Shown here: piece by piece, positions 43,651 to 53,317 of the stretch
Numbering within the stretch: the first letter of the stretch is position 1
Layout of the letters: every line of letters starts with the position of its first letter
Assembly: GCA_963977525.1 (NCBI GenBank)
Contig: CAXBPC010000013.1
Coordinates: forward strand, 1 to 64,000
Direction of reading: 5' to 3'
Origin: Ancylomarina sp963977525
GTDB taxonomy: Bacteria; Bacteroidota; Bacteroidia; Bacteroidales; Marinifilaceae
DNA: 64,000 bases
The notes under the pieces: model-generated
What the model was told of the DNA's origin: nothing
Database searches by the model: none
What the model saw: the letters and a program-made list of their open reading frames with translations, nothing else
Translations under genes and position numbers: made by a program

Positions 43651-45426
43651 ATGGCGAAAACTACTCGGTGGCGTCGCTTTTTGATTTGGAGACTTCGCCA
43701 TATCAATAATCAAACTTTCATTTTAATCTTAAGTGTTCTGGTAGGGATCACCTCTGGGATGACAGCTCTTATTCTAAAGACAGCTGTTTATCGTGGACGT
43801 GAATTTTTGTTGGAGGGTATCGATTGGAGCTATCAAAACTACCTTTTCTTCCTTTATCCAATGATTGGTGTTGGTTTAACCTTAATTTTCAGGAAATACA
43901 TCATTAAGGATTTTATTAAACACAACATTACCTCACTATTACATGCTATTTCGAAACGGAACAGTATTGTGAAATTCCACAAAACTTATTCTTCGGTAAT
44001 TGGGTCTATTATTACTGCTGGTTTTGGTGGGAGTATTGGTTTGGAGTCACCTATTATTTCGTCGGGTGCGGCTATTGGGTCTAATGTGGCTCGTAATTTT
44101 CATCTCAATTATAAAGAAATTACGGTACTGATGGCTTGTGGTGCTTCGGGAGCTATTGCTGCAATTTTTAACACGCCAATCGCAGCCATTGTTTTTGCTT
44201 TAGAGGTTTTACTGATTGACTTGTCTCGCTTTTCGCTTATTCCTCTTCTTATGGCATCGGTAAGTGGTGCCATTACGACTAAACTTTTTTTGGATGAGGA
44301 TATTCTTATTGAGTTCGCCATTACTCATGCATTCGATGTAAAGGATATTCCCTTCTTTATTTTATTGGGTATTCTTTCAGGATTCACATCTGTTTATTTT
44401 ACAAGGATGTTTCTTTGGATAGAAGACAAGTTCGAGTCGATTCGCTTGTATCGAAAAAGAGTTTTAATTGGCGGGCTTGGACTCGGAATTCTCATCTTTT
44501 GTTTTCCTGCTCTTTATGGTGAAGGTTATAATATGGTTAAGGCCTTAATTGATGGGCGTTTGGATGAAGTATTTCAATCTAGCATGTTTGAAAATTATAC
44601 TAATGTCTGGTATATGGTTGTTGTTTTTGTAGGGTCAATGGTCATATTAAAGGTTGTTGCAGCATCTATAACGATAGGTGCAGGGGGTATAGGTGGTATT
44701 TTTGCACCATCTGTTTTTACAGGAGCTATGCTTGGATTTTTATTCGTGTTTATTTACAACCATTTTCAGTTAGGAGAACCTTTATCTGCTAGTAATTTCA
44801 CTTTAGTAGGTATGGCAAGTGTGCTTGGTGGCGTGTTGCATGCACCTTTGACAGGGATTTTTTTGATTGCAGAAATAACTAGCGGTTACGAACTGATTGT
44901 ACCACTAATGCTTTCAACAACTATTTCTTTTATTACAGTTAAGAGTTTGCAGAAAGAATCTATAGTAACAGCTCAATTGGCAAAGAAAGGGGAACTAATC
45001 ACGCACAATAAAGATCAGGCTGTATTAAGATTTATGCAGCTTTCAAAAGTGATTGAAACTGACCTGAAAAGTATTGATGAGGATGCGACTCTTGGCGATT
45101 TAATAAAAATTATTTCAAAATCGAAGAGAAATATTTTCCCAGTTGTTACCGAAGAAGGCTTTCTATTAGGAGTTGTACTTCTTGATGAAGTTCGTGAGAT
45201 CATGTTTAATGATGAAATGTATGCAACGCCTATAAGTAATCTTATGATTATGCCTCCAGCTTATATTTCTTATCAGGACTCAATGGAGACCGTTTTAAAG
45301 AAATTCAAAGAAACTGGAGCTTGGAATTTACCTGTTATCGATAATGGGAAATATGTTGGCTTTGTATCTAAATCCAAATTATTTTCAGCTTATCGTCAAC
45401 TTTTAGTTAGAATTACTGCTGATTAG
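43651..45426 (+). CDS. ClC-family chloride channel/antiporter with CBS domains
   Basis: 591 residues. About ten to eleven hydrophobic spans (20-430) with ClC motifs: GGSIGLESPIISSGAAIGSN (equivalent of GKxGPxxH), FNTPIAAIVFALE, and GAGGIGGIFAPSVFTGAMLG. Two CBS domains occupy about 455-585 and probably sense adenine nucleotides. The Glu in GLESP is the gating-glutamate position, consistent with a Cl-/H+ exchanger. The stop overlaps the convergent DUF4268 gene by 4 bases. Confidence 0.92.
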   Translation: MAKTTRWRRFLIWRLRHINNQTFILILSVLVGITSGMTALILKTAVYRGREFLLEGIDWSYQNYLFFLYPMIGVGLTLIFRKYIIKDFIKHNITSLLHAISKRNSIVKFHKTYSSVIGSIITAGFGGSIGLESPIISSGAAIGSNVARNFHLNYKEITVLMACGASGAIAAIFNTPIAAIVFALEVLLIDLSRFSLIPLLMASVSGAITTKLFLDEDILIEFAITHAFDVKDIPFFILLGILSGFTSVYFTRMFLWIEDKFESIRLYRKRVLIGGLGLGILIFCFPALYGEGYNMVKALIDGRLDEVFQSSMFENYTNVWYMVVVFVGSMVILKVVAASITIGAGGIGGIFAPSVFTGAMLGFLFVFIYNHFQLGEPLSASNFTLVGMASVLGGVLHAPLTGIFLIAEITSGYELIVPLMLSTTISFITVKSLQKESIVTAQLAKKGELITHNKDQAVLRFMQLSKVIETDLKSIDEDATLGDLIKIISKSKRNIFPVVTEEGFLLGVVLLDEVREIMFNDEMYATPISNLMIMPPAYISYQDSMETVLKKFKETGAWNLPVIDNGKYVGFVSKSKLFSAYRQLLVRITAD

Positions 45427-45875
45427 GCTCTATACATGATAACCTCTTTCACGTCTAAAAATGCTTCTTCTAATAAAACCATCTGATTGAAAAAGAACTC
45501 ATAACATTTATCCCAGTCGTTTTGGTTGAGTATCGAAATATCTTCAAGGTGGTAATACATTACACTGACTTCTTTAAAGCCCTTGATAAAATAATGTTTG
45601 TCCCAAATTAGATCCTTTCCACATGTTTCGTCAATTACAGGCTTATATTTTTCAAAGCTTTCAAAAACAGATATTCTAGTTGAATCAAGTTTGCTGTCTA
45701 CTTGTAGCATAACAAAAGCGCCTTCTTTATTTAAATCAAACTTAAGCTGCACCTCTTTTATTTGTGTTCCTTTAAGCACCCACGATGTCATTTTACGTCC
45801 TCTCTTTTTTGAGTAACGTTTAAATCCATCCCAAAATTGTAATTTAATTGCCTTAGCTTCTTCTTTTGTATACAT
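45423..45875 (-). CDS. DUF4268-family protein
   Basis: 150 residues, cytoplasmic. It starts MYTKEEAKAIKLQFWDGFKRYSKK and contains a DLIWDKHYFIKGFKEVSV segment, as in the DUF4268 family of Bacteroidota. That family is related by fold to restriction-like proteins, but no catalytic residues are obvious here. The 3' end overlaps the ClC stop by 4 bases on the opposite strand. Function unknown. Confidence 0.75.
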   Translation of the reverse strand: MYTKEEAKAIKLQFWDGFKRYSKKRGRKMTSWVLKGTQIKEVQLKFDLNKEGAFVMLQVDSKLDSTRISVFESFEKYKPVIDETCGKDLIWDKHYFIKGFKEVSVMYYHLEDISILNQNDWDKCYEFFFNQMVLLEEAFLDVKEVIMYRA

Positions 45876-46040
45876 GCGATATCGATTCTAATATTATACT
45901 TGCTTACTAATAAAAATATTCTGTTTCGAATTAATAATACAAGCTACTAATTGAATGCAAAATTAATGATATCTTCAGATAATTAGGCTCAGGTTGGATA
46001 AAAATAATGTTATCTTTAGAACTATTATAAATTGATATTA

Positions 46041-47189
46041 ATGACTAGAAATAGTATTCTAAAATATATACTGCCTTTATTACTTCTGTATTCTTTGAAG
46101 ACTTCGGCCTATTTCGATCCGGATTCGATTAATTTCGATTCGCTTCGTGTGGCTAGTTACGTCGAGGGACCACATATCAAATATTATGATTCTAATCGAG
46201 TTGAGGCTTTTTATATCAAGCATGATAGTCTTAAGAATAGAACCAAAATCATTCGTAAATTTTTTAGATATAAGAATGATACAGTTCGTTTTAATGGTTT
46301 TGCAGGTAATGATCGTTCTGAATATGTTATTCCTCGTATAATAAAACCCCAATCTGATTTAATTGAGTCAAATGGTAAGGTTGCTGTTTTTGGAGATATT
46401 CATGGACAGTTTGATTCCATGACAAAAATGCTTCGTTACAATAATATTATCGATGAAGAAGATAATTGGATATGGGGTGACGGTCAAGTTGTATTTACAG
46501 GCGATGTATTTGATAGGGGGGATAAGGTAACGGAATGTCTGTGGCTTCTTTTTAAGCTTGACATTCAAGCTCAAAAAGCTGGGGGTAATGTCCATTTACT
46601 TCTAGGTAATCATGAAATGATGGCACTTTTGTTTGATAACAGATATGTTGACGAAAAATATTTACATGCTGCACATGCTTATAAATATCATTACTCACAT
46701 TTTTTTGCTAAGCATACAATTCTAGGAAAATGGATGCGAACTAGAAACACGGTTATTCGTATAAACAAAATGCTTTTTGTACATGCTGGACTTTCACCTA
46801 AATTTATGGAGAAGAAGTTGAGTATTCAGAAAATAAATGAGGGAATGCGTCATCATATTAACAATTATACTGAATTAGTTGATACATCGATGGTGGATTT
46901 GTTCTTATATTCAGAGAGCCCTTTATGGTATCGAGGATATCTTTCGAGGACAGAGAAATATTCAAGAATTAGTCTAAGTGAGGTTATTGAAACTTTAGAT
47001 TTTTACAAATCGATTGTTATTATTTTTGGTCATACACCTGTTGCAAAAGTTTATCCATTCTATTCGTTTAAGCTAATAGCCATGGATGTCCCAATAGGTG
47101 ACCCAAATTTTATCGACCAGGGCTTATTGATAGATAATCAGATGTATTACCGTATATTTGCACACAAAGAAAAAGAACGTATAAAATAG
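46041..47189 (+). CDS. Exported PPP-type metallophosphoesterase (calcineurin-like)
   Basis: 382 residues from the ATG at 46041 (MTRNSILKYILPLLLLYSLK), preferred to a TTG three codons earlier. The signal peptide targets the periplasm or surface. Catalytic metal motifs are VAVFGDIHG, VFTGDVFDRGD and LLLGNHEM, with later FVHAGL and IFGHTP: the complete PPP-family set resembling Shewanella-like phosphatases. Likely a protein or small-molecule phosphatase. It lies 7 bases upstream of DUF4956 and is followed by a CotH-like kinase gene. Confidence 0.9.
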   Translation: MTRNSILKYILPLLLLYSLKTSAYFDPDSINFDSLRVASYVEGPHIKYYDSNRVEAFYIKHDSLKNRTKIIRKFFRYKNDTVRFNGFAGNDRSEYVIPRIIKPQSDLIESNGKVAVFGDIHGQFDSMTKMLRYNNIIDEEDNWIWGDGQVVFTGDVFDRGDKVTECLWLLFKLDIQAQKAGGNVHLLLGNHEMMALLFDNRYVDEKYLHAAHAYKYHYSHFFAKHTILGKWMRTRNTVIRINKMLFVHAGLSPKFMEKKLSIQKINEGMRHHINNYTELVDTSMVDLFLYSESPLWYRGYLSRTEKYSRISLSEVIETLDFYKSIVIIFGHTPVAKVYPFYSFKLIAMDVPIGDPNFIDQGLLIDNQMYYRIFAHKEKERIK

Positions 47190-47196
47190 ATAGACA

Positions 47197-47871
47197 ATGG
47201 ATCCATTTTTAAATTTACAAGAAATATCCACAGAGATGCTAGGAGGCAGCTTTTTTGATTTAATGTTACGATTTGGGCTAAACCTTTTGGCTACTATTTT
47301 CGTTATCATTTTTGTCTATTTTAGAGCTACAGGAAAACGATCCTATGTATTTACTTATATATTAATCTCTACAACAATCTTTTTTCTATGTTTCCTTTTG
47401 GGAAGTATTGATTTGCAATTAGGATTTGCGTTGGGTCTATTTGCCATATTTGGGATTATACGTTACCGAACAGATACAATTCCTATTAGGGAGATGACTT
47501 ATCTCTTTTTGGTTATTACATTATCGGTAATTAATGCTCTAGCTAGTCGCGAAGTAAGTATTAGTGCAATTCTTTTTACAAATTTCATTCTGATGGCTAC
47601 TACTTGGGTCATGGAGACTGTATGGATGAAACGTCATTTAGCTAGAAGAAGCCTTATTTTTGATCGTATGGATTTGATTCATCCGACCAAAAAAAATGAG
47701 TTAATAGAAAATATCTTTGAAAGAACTGGAATTGTGGTTGTTAAATTTAAAGTGGGACAAATCGATTTATCGAAGAAAAATGTTCGCCTAACTATATTTT
47801 ATAAAGAAAATGTAACGCCTAACGTTTTATCAGATCCTGAAATGAGCGATAAAAGCTTTGATGGTGAATAA
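47197..47871 (+). CDS. DUF4956 membrane protein
   Basis: 224 residues. Four to five hydrophobic spans in the first 150 residues, with the conserved FGIIRYRTDTIPIREMTYLF stretch typical of DUF4956. A cytoplasmic C-terminal ferredoxin-like domain (about 155-215) follows. The family often sits next to CotH-like or VTC-type polyphosphate polymerase genes; here it is between a phosphatase and a CotH-like protein. Function not established; it may be the membrane component of a phosphotransfer system. Confidence 0.85.
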   Translation: MDPFLNLQEISTEMLGGSFFDLMLRFGLNLLATIFVIIFVYFRATGKRSYVFTYILISTTIFFLCFLLGSIDLQLGFALGLFAIFGIIRYRTDTIPIREMTYLFLVITLSVINALASREVSISAILFTNFILMATTWVMETVWMKRHLARRSLIFDRMDLIHPTKKNELIENIFERTGIVVVKFKVGQIDLSKKNVRLTIFYKENVTPNVLSDPEMSDKSFDGE

Positions 47872-47942
47872 ATTCGTCAAATAAAATATAGAGCATAGGC
47901 CTCAAAACATTAATTTGTCTGAGAATATAAAACTTGATTAGC

Positions 47943-49010
47943 ATGAGATTCATCTTAAATATTCCTTTTTTGTTATGGTTTTTCCTTTTTTATTCACTTG
48001 GACTCTTTGGACAAAATGAAGAAACTGAAACAACATTTGAAGCGCCATACTTATTTGGTTCTGATACTTTAATTGAACTCTCAATTACTACAAACCTTAA
48101 AGAGTTAATAAAGGATACAGGCAAGAAAAGTAAATACCATACAGCACGTTTATCTTATCAATTGGGTGATTCAATTGTAAGTATGATTGTTCAGCTTAAA
48201 ACAAGGGGGCATTATAGAAAAAATAAAAATATTTGTTCTTTCCCTCCACTTCGCATTAAATTTAACCAGGCTAGCTCAAGTTATACCCTTTTTCATGATC
48301 AGGATAAACTGAAAATAGTTGGGCACTGTAGGAATGAGAACGATCGTTTTCAACAAATGGTTTTCCAAGAATACCTCATTTACAAAGCCTATCAGATTCT
48401 AAGCCCTGAGAGTTTTAAAGTTCGTTTAGCTCGAGTAACCTATAAGGATAGTGGGAATAGTGTAAAAGATCTTAATGAGTATATTTTCTTTATTGAAGAT
48501 TATGAGAAAATGGCTAAGCGGAATGGTAAAATTCCTATCTACAAGGAACGTATTCATCAGGATAAAACGATGATTAATAAGGTTACGCGGATGGCTATTT
48601 TTCAATTTATGGTTGGCAATACAGACTGGGGTGTTCCTACACTTCATAACATTAAGATGATTGCAAAAACACCTACATCTAGACCTGTTGCTATACCTTA
48701 CGATTTCGACTGGGCAAGCTTAGTAAATGCTCCATATGCAATTCCCAATGCGAAGCTTGAAATTAAAAGTATTCATGATAGGTTATATCGTGGCTACCAA
48801 AGAACTCCAGAAGAGCTTGAGTTTATTTTTAAAGAATTTAGAATGAAGAAAGATAGTTTCTATTCTCTTTATCAGAACACGAATTTACTTACTGAAAAAG
48901 AAAAAGAACGTGTGATTAAATATTTTGATGAATTCTATAATATCATTAATAATCAGAAGTTAGTGAAGAGGTATTTCATTAATAATGCTCGCCGAGTGAA
49001 GTATAAGTAA
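47943..49010 (+). CDS. CotH-like (kinase-fold) exported protein
   Basis: 355 residues from the ATG at 47943; a TTG three codons earlier is less likely. Signal peptide ending LFGQ. CotH-like features: VQLKTRGHYRKNKNICSFPPLRIKF resembles the RGNSS...KKPYRIKF opening, MAIFQFMVGNTDWGV corresponds to the helix before the catalytic loop, and AIPYDFDWAS corresponds to the metal-binding DxD segment. CotH proteins are atypical secreted protein kinases. Shared operon with a phosphatase and DUF4956 suggests a joint extracytoplasmic function. Confidence 0.72.
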   Translation: MRFILNIPFLLWFFLFYSLGLFGQNEETETTFEAPYLFGSDTLIELSITTNLKELIKDTGKKSKYHTARLSYQLGDSIVSMIVQLKTRGHYRKNKNICSFPPLRIKFNQASSSYTLFHDQDKLKIVGHCRNENDRFQQMVFQEYLIYKAYQILSPESFKVRLARVTYKDSGNSVKDLNEYIFFIEDYEKMAKRNGKIPIYKERIHQDKTMINKVTRMAIFQFMVGNTDWGVPTLHNIKMIAKTPTSRPVAIPYDFDWASLVNAPYAIPNAKLEIKSIHDRLYRGYQRTPEELEFIFKEFRMKKDSFYSLYQNTNLLTEKEKERVIKYFDEFYNIINNQKLVKRYFINNARRVKYK

Positions 49011-49102
49011 TTCCAACATTAAGCTCAATTCATTTTCTTGCAACTCCTAAAAAGCTTTTCTTTGTGTTTGATATTGTTTAGATCATCAGATATAGATAAA
49101 TT

Positions 49103-49705
49103 ATGGGATTACTTTTATCGTTTGATAAAAATAAAATTGAAGCTGGTTGCGACGAAGCAGGCAGAGGATGCTTAGCTGGACCAGTTGTGGCAGCTGCTGT
49201 TATTCTACCTCCAAAATTTAAGAATTTAATACTCGACGATTCAAAAAAGCTAAGTGAGAAGAGGCGTTATCTTTTAAGGGATATTATTGAAAAAGAAGCT
49301 TTGGCCTGGGCTGTTGGTATTGTTAGTCCTGAAGAGATCGATAAAATCAATATTCTTAATGCCTCTTTTTTAGCTATGCATCGCGCTATTAATCAATTAA
49401 AGCTAAAACCTGAACAACTCTTAATCGATGGGAATCGTTTCAATCCCTATAACAACACCCCTCACCACTGCATCATAAAAGGAGATGGGAAGTATTTAGC
49501 CATAGCCGCTGCCTCTGTTTTAGCAAAAACTTATCGTGATGACCTAATGTTGGAACTGCACGAGAATTTTCCAATCTATGATTGGAATAGTAATAAAGGT
49601 TATCCCACCAAAAAACACCGATTAGCTATTCGGGAGTATGGTATTACACCACATCACCGTAAAACTTTTGGTATGCAGCCCGATCAATTAAGCATAGAAT
49701 TCTAA
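49103..49705 (+). CDS. rnhB: Ribonuclease HII
   Basis: 200 residues, standard for RNase HII, which removes ribonucleotides from DNA. Motif I GCDEAGRGCLAGPVVAAAV carries the first Asp-Glu pair. The later LIDGNRF and AAASVLAKTYRDDLM segments carry the remaining acidic residues, and YDWNSNKGYPTKKHR is the substrate-binding GYPT loop. Starts at ATG 49103; probably its own unit after the CotH-like gene. Confidence 0.95.
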   Translation: MGLLLSFDKNKIEAGCDEAGRGCLAGPVVAAAVILPPKFKNLILDDSKKLSEKRRYLLRDIIEKEALAWAVGIVSPEEIDKINILNASFLAMHRAINQLKLKPEQLLIDGNRFNPYNNTPHHCIIKGDGKYLAIAAASVLAKTYRDDLMLELHENFPIYDWNSNKGYPTKKHRLAIREYGITPHHRKTFGMQPDQLSIEF

Positions 49706-50056
49706 AAGCTTACTCGTCATTTTAGTGATTAATACTTCTCTCAATATTTCCATATAAGTAAGATTATTAGATGATTATCCTTTAAGTTAGTTTCTTTTCT
49801 TCTATTTATGATGTCAGTACAACGAGCAAATTCGCAACTTAATCTAAATTAATTTTTCGCGAATTAAATTCAATCAACTATAGGAGAGAGTGTTATGTCT
49901 TCGTCTTTATTTTGAATCTATATAGCTTTCTTCTCAAATTCAGGAATAATATTAACTTTGTATTCATTGATATACTTATAATCAACATTCACAAATAGTG
50001 AAGTTACTTACTAATTGAAAGTGAGAACTTCACATTTGATTTTAAATTAGAACAAA
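49706..50056 (+). promoter_or_regulatory. Intergenic region with a possible promoter of the S46 peptidase
   Basis: 351 bases without a gene. TAACTTTG at 49953-49960 matches the -7 element and would give a leader of about 90 bases. No clear -33 TTTG. No terminator for rnhB was recognised. Confidence 0.4.
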
Positions 50057-52237
50057 ATGAGAAAATTAGCATCACTGGTTTTGGGTTTAGGCCTTTTGTT
50101 GACTTTTAGCACTGCTAAAGCTGACGAAGGAATGTGGCTTTTATCATTACTGAAAAATCAAAATGCTGCAGAAATGCAGAAGATGGGCTTTAAATTAAGC
50201 GCTAAAGATATTTACGACATCAACAATAACAGCATGAAAGATGCTATTGTTGGTTTAGGAAGAGCAGGTAGACCTTTCCGTCATTTCTGTACAGGTGAAA
50301 TTATCTCAAACCAAGGTTTGTTTTTGACTAATCACCATTGTGGCTTTCCATCTATTCAGTCTCATTCAACTACTGAGCACGATTATCTTGCTGATGGTTT
50401 TTGGGCTTACGACAAGAGTGAAGAGCTAACTAACGAAGGTATAACAGCTTCTATCATGGTACGTATGGAAGATGTTACTAAGAAAGTTCTTGCTACTGTT
50501 AATGATGAAATGACTGAAGATGAGCGTTACGCAGCTATCAATAAAGTTTCATCTGAAATTGTAAAAGCTACTGAAGGTACTTCTGAATATAAAGCTAGTG
50601 TAAAGAGTATGTTTGCAGGGAACCAATATTTCCTTTTTGTATACGAGATTTTCCAAGATGTTCGTTTAGTAGGAGCTCCTCCTCAGTCAATGGGTAAATT
50701 TGGTGGTGATACTGACAACTGGATGTGGCCACGCCATACTGCTGACTTTTCTATGTTCCGTATCTATACTGATGCTAACGGAAAACCAGCAAAATATGAT
50801 GCAACTAATGTTCCTTTGAAGCCTAAGCATCACTTACCTGTTTCTATTAAAGGTGTTCAAGAGAAAGATTTTGCAATGATTATGGGTTTCCCTGGAACCA
50901 CTAAACGTTACCTAACTTCTTTTGGTCTTGAAGAGACAATGAAGATTACAAACAAGAACCGTTACGATATCCGTACAGTGAAGCTGGATGTTATGATGAA
51001 GGATATGTTGAAAGATCCTAAGGTTCGTATTCAGTACGCTTCTAAGCATGCAGGATCTGCTAACTATTGGAAATATTCTAACGAACAAAATAAAGCTCTG
51101 AGTAAGTTGAATACAATGGGAGCTAAGAAAGAGATTGAGTCAGAATACAACGCTTGGGCTAGCAAAAAATCGAAAAGAACAGCTAAGTATGGTGAAGCTC
51201 TAAATATGATTGAGAAAGCATATACTGACCGTAAAGACGTTCGTTACGATATGTCATTCCTAAGCGAGGCTCTTCTTCAAGGTGCAGAGATGTATATGTT
51301 TGCATTTAAATCAACTGGTTTAATGAAGAAGCTATCAGCTGATACTCTAGATCAAGATGCTATTGCTAAAACTGTTGAAGGTCTTAAAGGGTCTGCTAAA
51401 GGATTCTACAAAGACTATAACCTTCCAACTGATCAAAAGTTAATGGCTGCTCTTTTTGCTAAATATGCAGAGAATATTGAGCTAGAGAAACGTCCTGATA
51501 TCTTTAAGGTAATTGCTGAAGAGTATAATAACGACTTCGAGAAATTTGCTACTGAAGTTTATTCTAAATCAGTTTTTGCAAGTGAAGAATCTTTCAATAA
51601 GTTCATAGAGAACCCGACTGCAGAAGTTATCGAGAATGATATGGCTTTCAAAGTAGGTAGTTCAATTATTGCTTTGTATAGAACGACTGCTGGTGAAATG
51701 AACAAAGGTGCTGATCAACTTAAAAAAGGTAAGCGTTTATTCGTTGATGGATTGATGCAAATCAATAAGAAGAAAAACTTAGCGCCAGATGCAAATTCGA
51801 CTCTTCGTTTAACTTACGGTACAGTTGGTGGGTATTCTCCAAAAGATGGTGTTTATAATAATTACTATACAACTCTTAAAGGTGTAATGGAAAAAGAAGA
51901 CTCAACAAGTCACGAGTTTAAAGTTCCAGCTAAATTGAAAGAATTGTATAAGAACAAAGATTTCGGTCAGTATGCTGATAAGAACGGTAACCTTCACGCT
52001 TGTTTCTTAACTAACAGTGATATTACTGGTGGTAATTCAGGTTCTCCTGTAATTAACGGAAACGGTGAATTGATTGGTACTGCTTTTGATGGTAACTCTG
52101 AAGCAATGTCTGGTGATATTGATTTTGAAGATAACCTTCAAAGATGTATCAACCTTGATATTCGTTACACACTTTTCATCATTGAGAAGTATGCAGGTGC
52201 TAAAAATCTAATTGATGAGATGACTATTGTAAAATAA
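50057..52237 (+). CDS. S46-family dipeptidyl-peptidase (DPP7-like)
   Basis: 726 residues with a signal peptide ending STAKA. A serine exopeptidase removing dipeptides in the periplasm, important for peptide-feeding bacteria. The chymotrypsin-like triad is visible: His in FLTNHHCG (about 93-94), Asp in GGDTDNWMWPRHTADF, Ser661 in TGGNSGSPV. Position +18 from the serine (AFDGN, Gly679) is Gly. The equivalent residue separates DPP7 (Gly, hydrophobic P1) from DPP11 (Arg, acidic P1), so DPP7-type specificity is expected. A large helical domain separates the Asp and Ser parts, as in the family. Confidence 0.93.
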   Translation: MRKLASLVLGLGLLLTFSTAKADEGMWLLSLLKNQNAAEMQKMGFKLSAKDIYDINNNSMKDAIVGLGRAGRPFRHFCTGEIISNQGLFLTNHHCGFPSIQSHSTTEHDYLADGFWAYDKSEELTNEGITASIMVRMEDVTKKVLATVNDEMTEDERYAAINKVSSEIVKATEGTSEYKASVKSMFAGNQYFLFVYEIFQDVRLVGAPPQSMGKFGGDTDNWMWPRHTADFSMFRIYTDANGKPAKYDATNVPLKPKHHLPVSIKGVQEKDFAMIMGFPGTTKRYLTSFGLEETMKITNKNRYDIRTVKLDVMMKDMLKDPKVRIQYASKHAGSANYWKYSNEQNKALSKLNTMGAKKEIESEYNAWASKKSKRTAKYGEALNMIEKAYTDRKDVRYDMSFLSEALLQGAEMYMFAFKSTGLMKKLSADTLDQDAIAKTVEGLKGSAKGFYKDYNLPTDQKLMAALFAKYAENIELEKRPDIFKVIAEEYNNDFEKFATEVYSKSVFASEESFNKFIENPTAEVIENDMAFKVGSSIIALYRTTAGEMNKGADQLKKGKRLFVDGLMQINKKKNLAPDANSTLRLTYGTVGGYSPKDGVYNNYYTTLKGVMEKEDSTSHEFKVPAKLKELYKNKDFGQYADKNGNLHACFLTNSDITGGNSGSPVINGNGELIGTAFDGNSEAMSGDIDFEDNLQRCINLDIRYTLFIIEKYAGAKNLIDEMTIVK

Positions 52238-52280
52238 TCTCTCTTAAGATATTATCAGTTCTAAACTGGTATTACAAAAC

Positions 52281-52316
52281 AAAAGGATGCTTGATTGGTC
52301 AAGCATCCTTTTTTGT
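52281..52316 (+). terminator. Terminator of the S46 peptidase gene
   Basis: AAAAGGATGCTTGA, loop TTGG, TCAAGCATCCTTTT, then T. A very strong stem. Confidence 0.92.
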
Positions 52317-52380
52317 TATCTTAATATCAACTAAATTTGAGCAGAATATTATTTTATATCCTAAACGAATCAAACTGAAA

Positions 52381-52836
52381 ATGGCAAGAAAAATTACCAT
52401 GTACACCGATGGCGCTTGTAGCGGAAACCCAGGACCTGGAGGTTATGGTACGGTTCTTATTTCAGGTAAGCATCGTAAAAATTTGGCTGAAGGATATAAA
52501 TTAACAACCAATAACCGTATGGAGTTGCTGGCCGTGATTATTGGTTTGGAAGCTCTAAAAGAAGAAGCTTGTGAAGTGACAATCTATTCTGATTCGAAAT
52601 ATGTGGTTGATTCTGTTGAGAAGAAATGGGTTTTTGCATGGGAGAAAAAACGCTTTAAGGATAAAAAGAATCCGGATCTTTGGATGCGTTTTCTAAAAAT
52701 TTACCACAAACATCAAGTTAAATTTATTTGGATAAAAGGACATGCTAATATTCCTGGCAACGAACTTGCTGACAAGCTCGCTGTGGTGGCTTCTCAAAAA
52801 CCCAATTTGCCTGATGATATTGGTTATAAGCCTTAG
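52381..52836 (+). CDS. rnhA: Ribonuclease HI
   Basis: 151 residues from the ATG at 52381 (MARKITMYTDGACSGNPGPGGYG). A longer in-frame reading would run back through the upstream terminator and is rejected. Catalytic DEDD set: TDGACSGN, NNRMELLA, YSDSKYV and GNELADKLA. WIKGHANIPGNE contains the catalytic-loop His. It degrades RNA in RNA-DNA hybrids. Converges with a DUF5362 gene (4-base overlap). Confidence 0.95.
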   Translation: MARKITMYTDGACSGNPGPGGYGTVLISGKHRKNLAEGYKLTTNNRMELLAVIIGLEALKEEACEVTIYSDSKYVVDSVEKKWVFAWEKKRFKDKKNPDLWMRFLKIYHKHQVKFIWIKGHANIPGNELADKLAVVASQKPNLPDDIGYKP

Positions 52837-53258
52837 TAGATAATAATGGCTGTTATAATAGCTATTGGGTATATACAAAGCAATATAATAACCAAAATTC
52901 CCATATAGCGATAGTAAGCTTTTAGGCTTTGAAAAGCATGTCTCATAATGTCCTGATCATTCTGTTTTAATGCTCGTTTGGCACATCGTGCAAAACGATA
53001 GAGAAAGTTTGATGGGAAATAAACCAATACTGCCATAAAAAGAAAGAAAAGTGTAATTCCAATTACTGGTAGGTCATGATCGAAATGTGATTCGAGTTTA
53101 TGTGAGATTAGTGGAAATACGATAGTATATAACAGGAGGAATCCAAACTTGATGAAACCCAATATGGCTAGAAATTTCCCCCACACAGCAATCTCCTTAA
53201 GATAGCTCTTAGATTGCTCATCAATACAAAGGTCTTTAAAATCAGCTGTATCATTCAT
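52833..53258 (-). CDS. DUF5362-like small membrane protein
   Basis: 141 residues with three hydrophobic spans (about 27-50, 66-86, 117-140) and a cytoplasmic loop RFARCAKRALKQNDQDIMRHAFQSLKAYYRYMG, which I recognise from DUF5362 proteins of Bacteroidota. Acidic N-terminus. Function unknown. It overlaps the rnhA stop by 4 bases on the opposite strand. Confidence 0.7.
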   Translation of the reverse strand: MNDTADFKDLCIDEQSKSYLKEIAVWGKFLAILGFIKFGFLLLYTIVFPLISHKLESHFDHDLPVIGITLFFLFMAVLVYFPSNFLYRFARCAKRALKQNDQDIMRHAFQSLKAYYRYMGILVIILLCIYPIAIITAIIIY

Positions 53259-53317
53259 AACTTAAGCTTTAAATCCACTCTATAAGTTACGAAATATTTA
53301 AGGATAAAGCTAAAAGG

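Noticed and set aside
52291..52380. 30-codon N-terminal extension of RNase HI
   Set aside because: It would start within the upstream terminator; the ATG at 52381 gives the canonical N-terminus.
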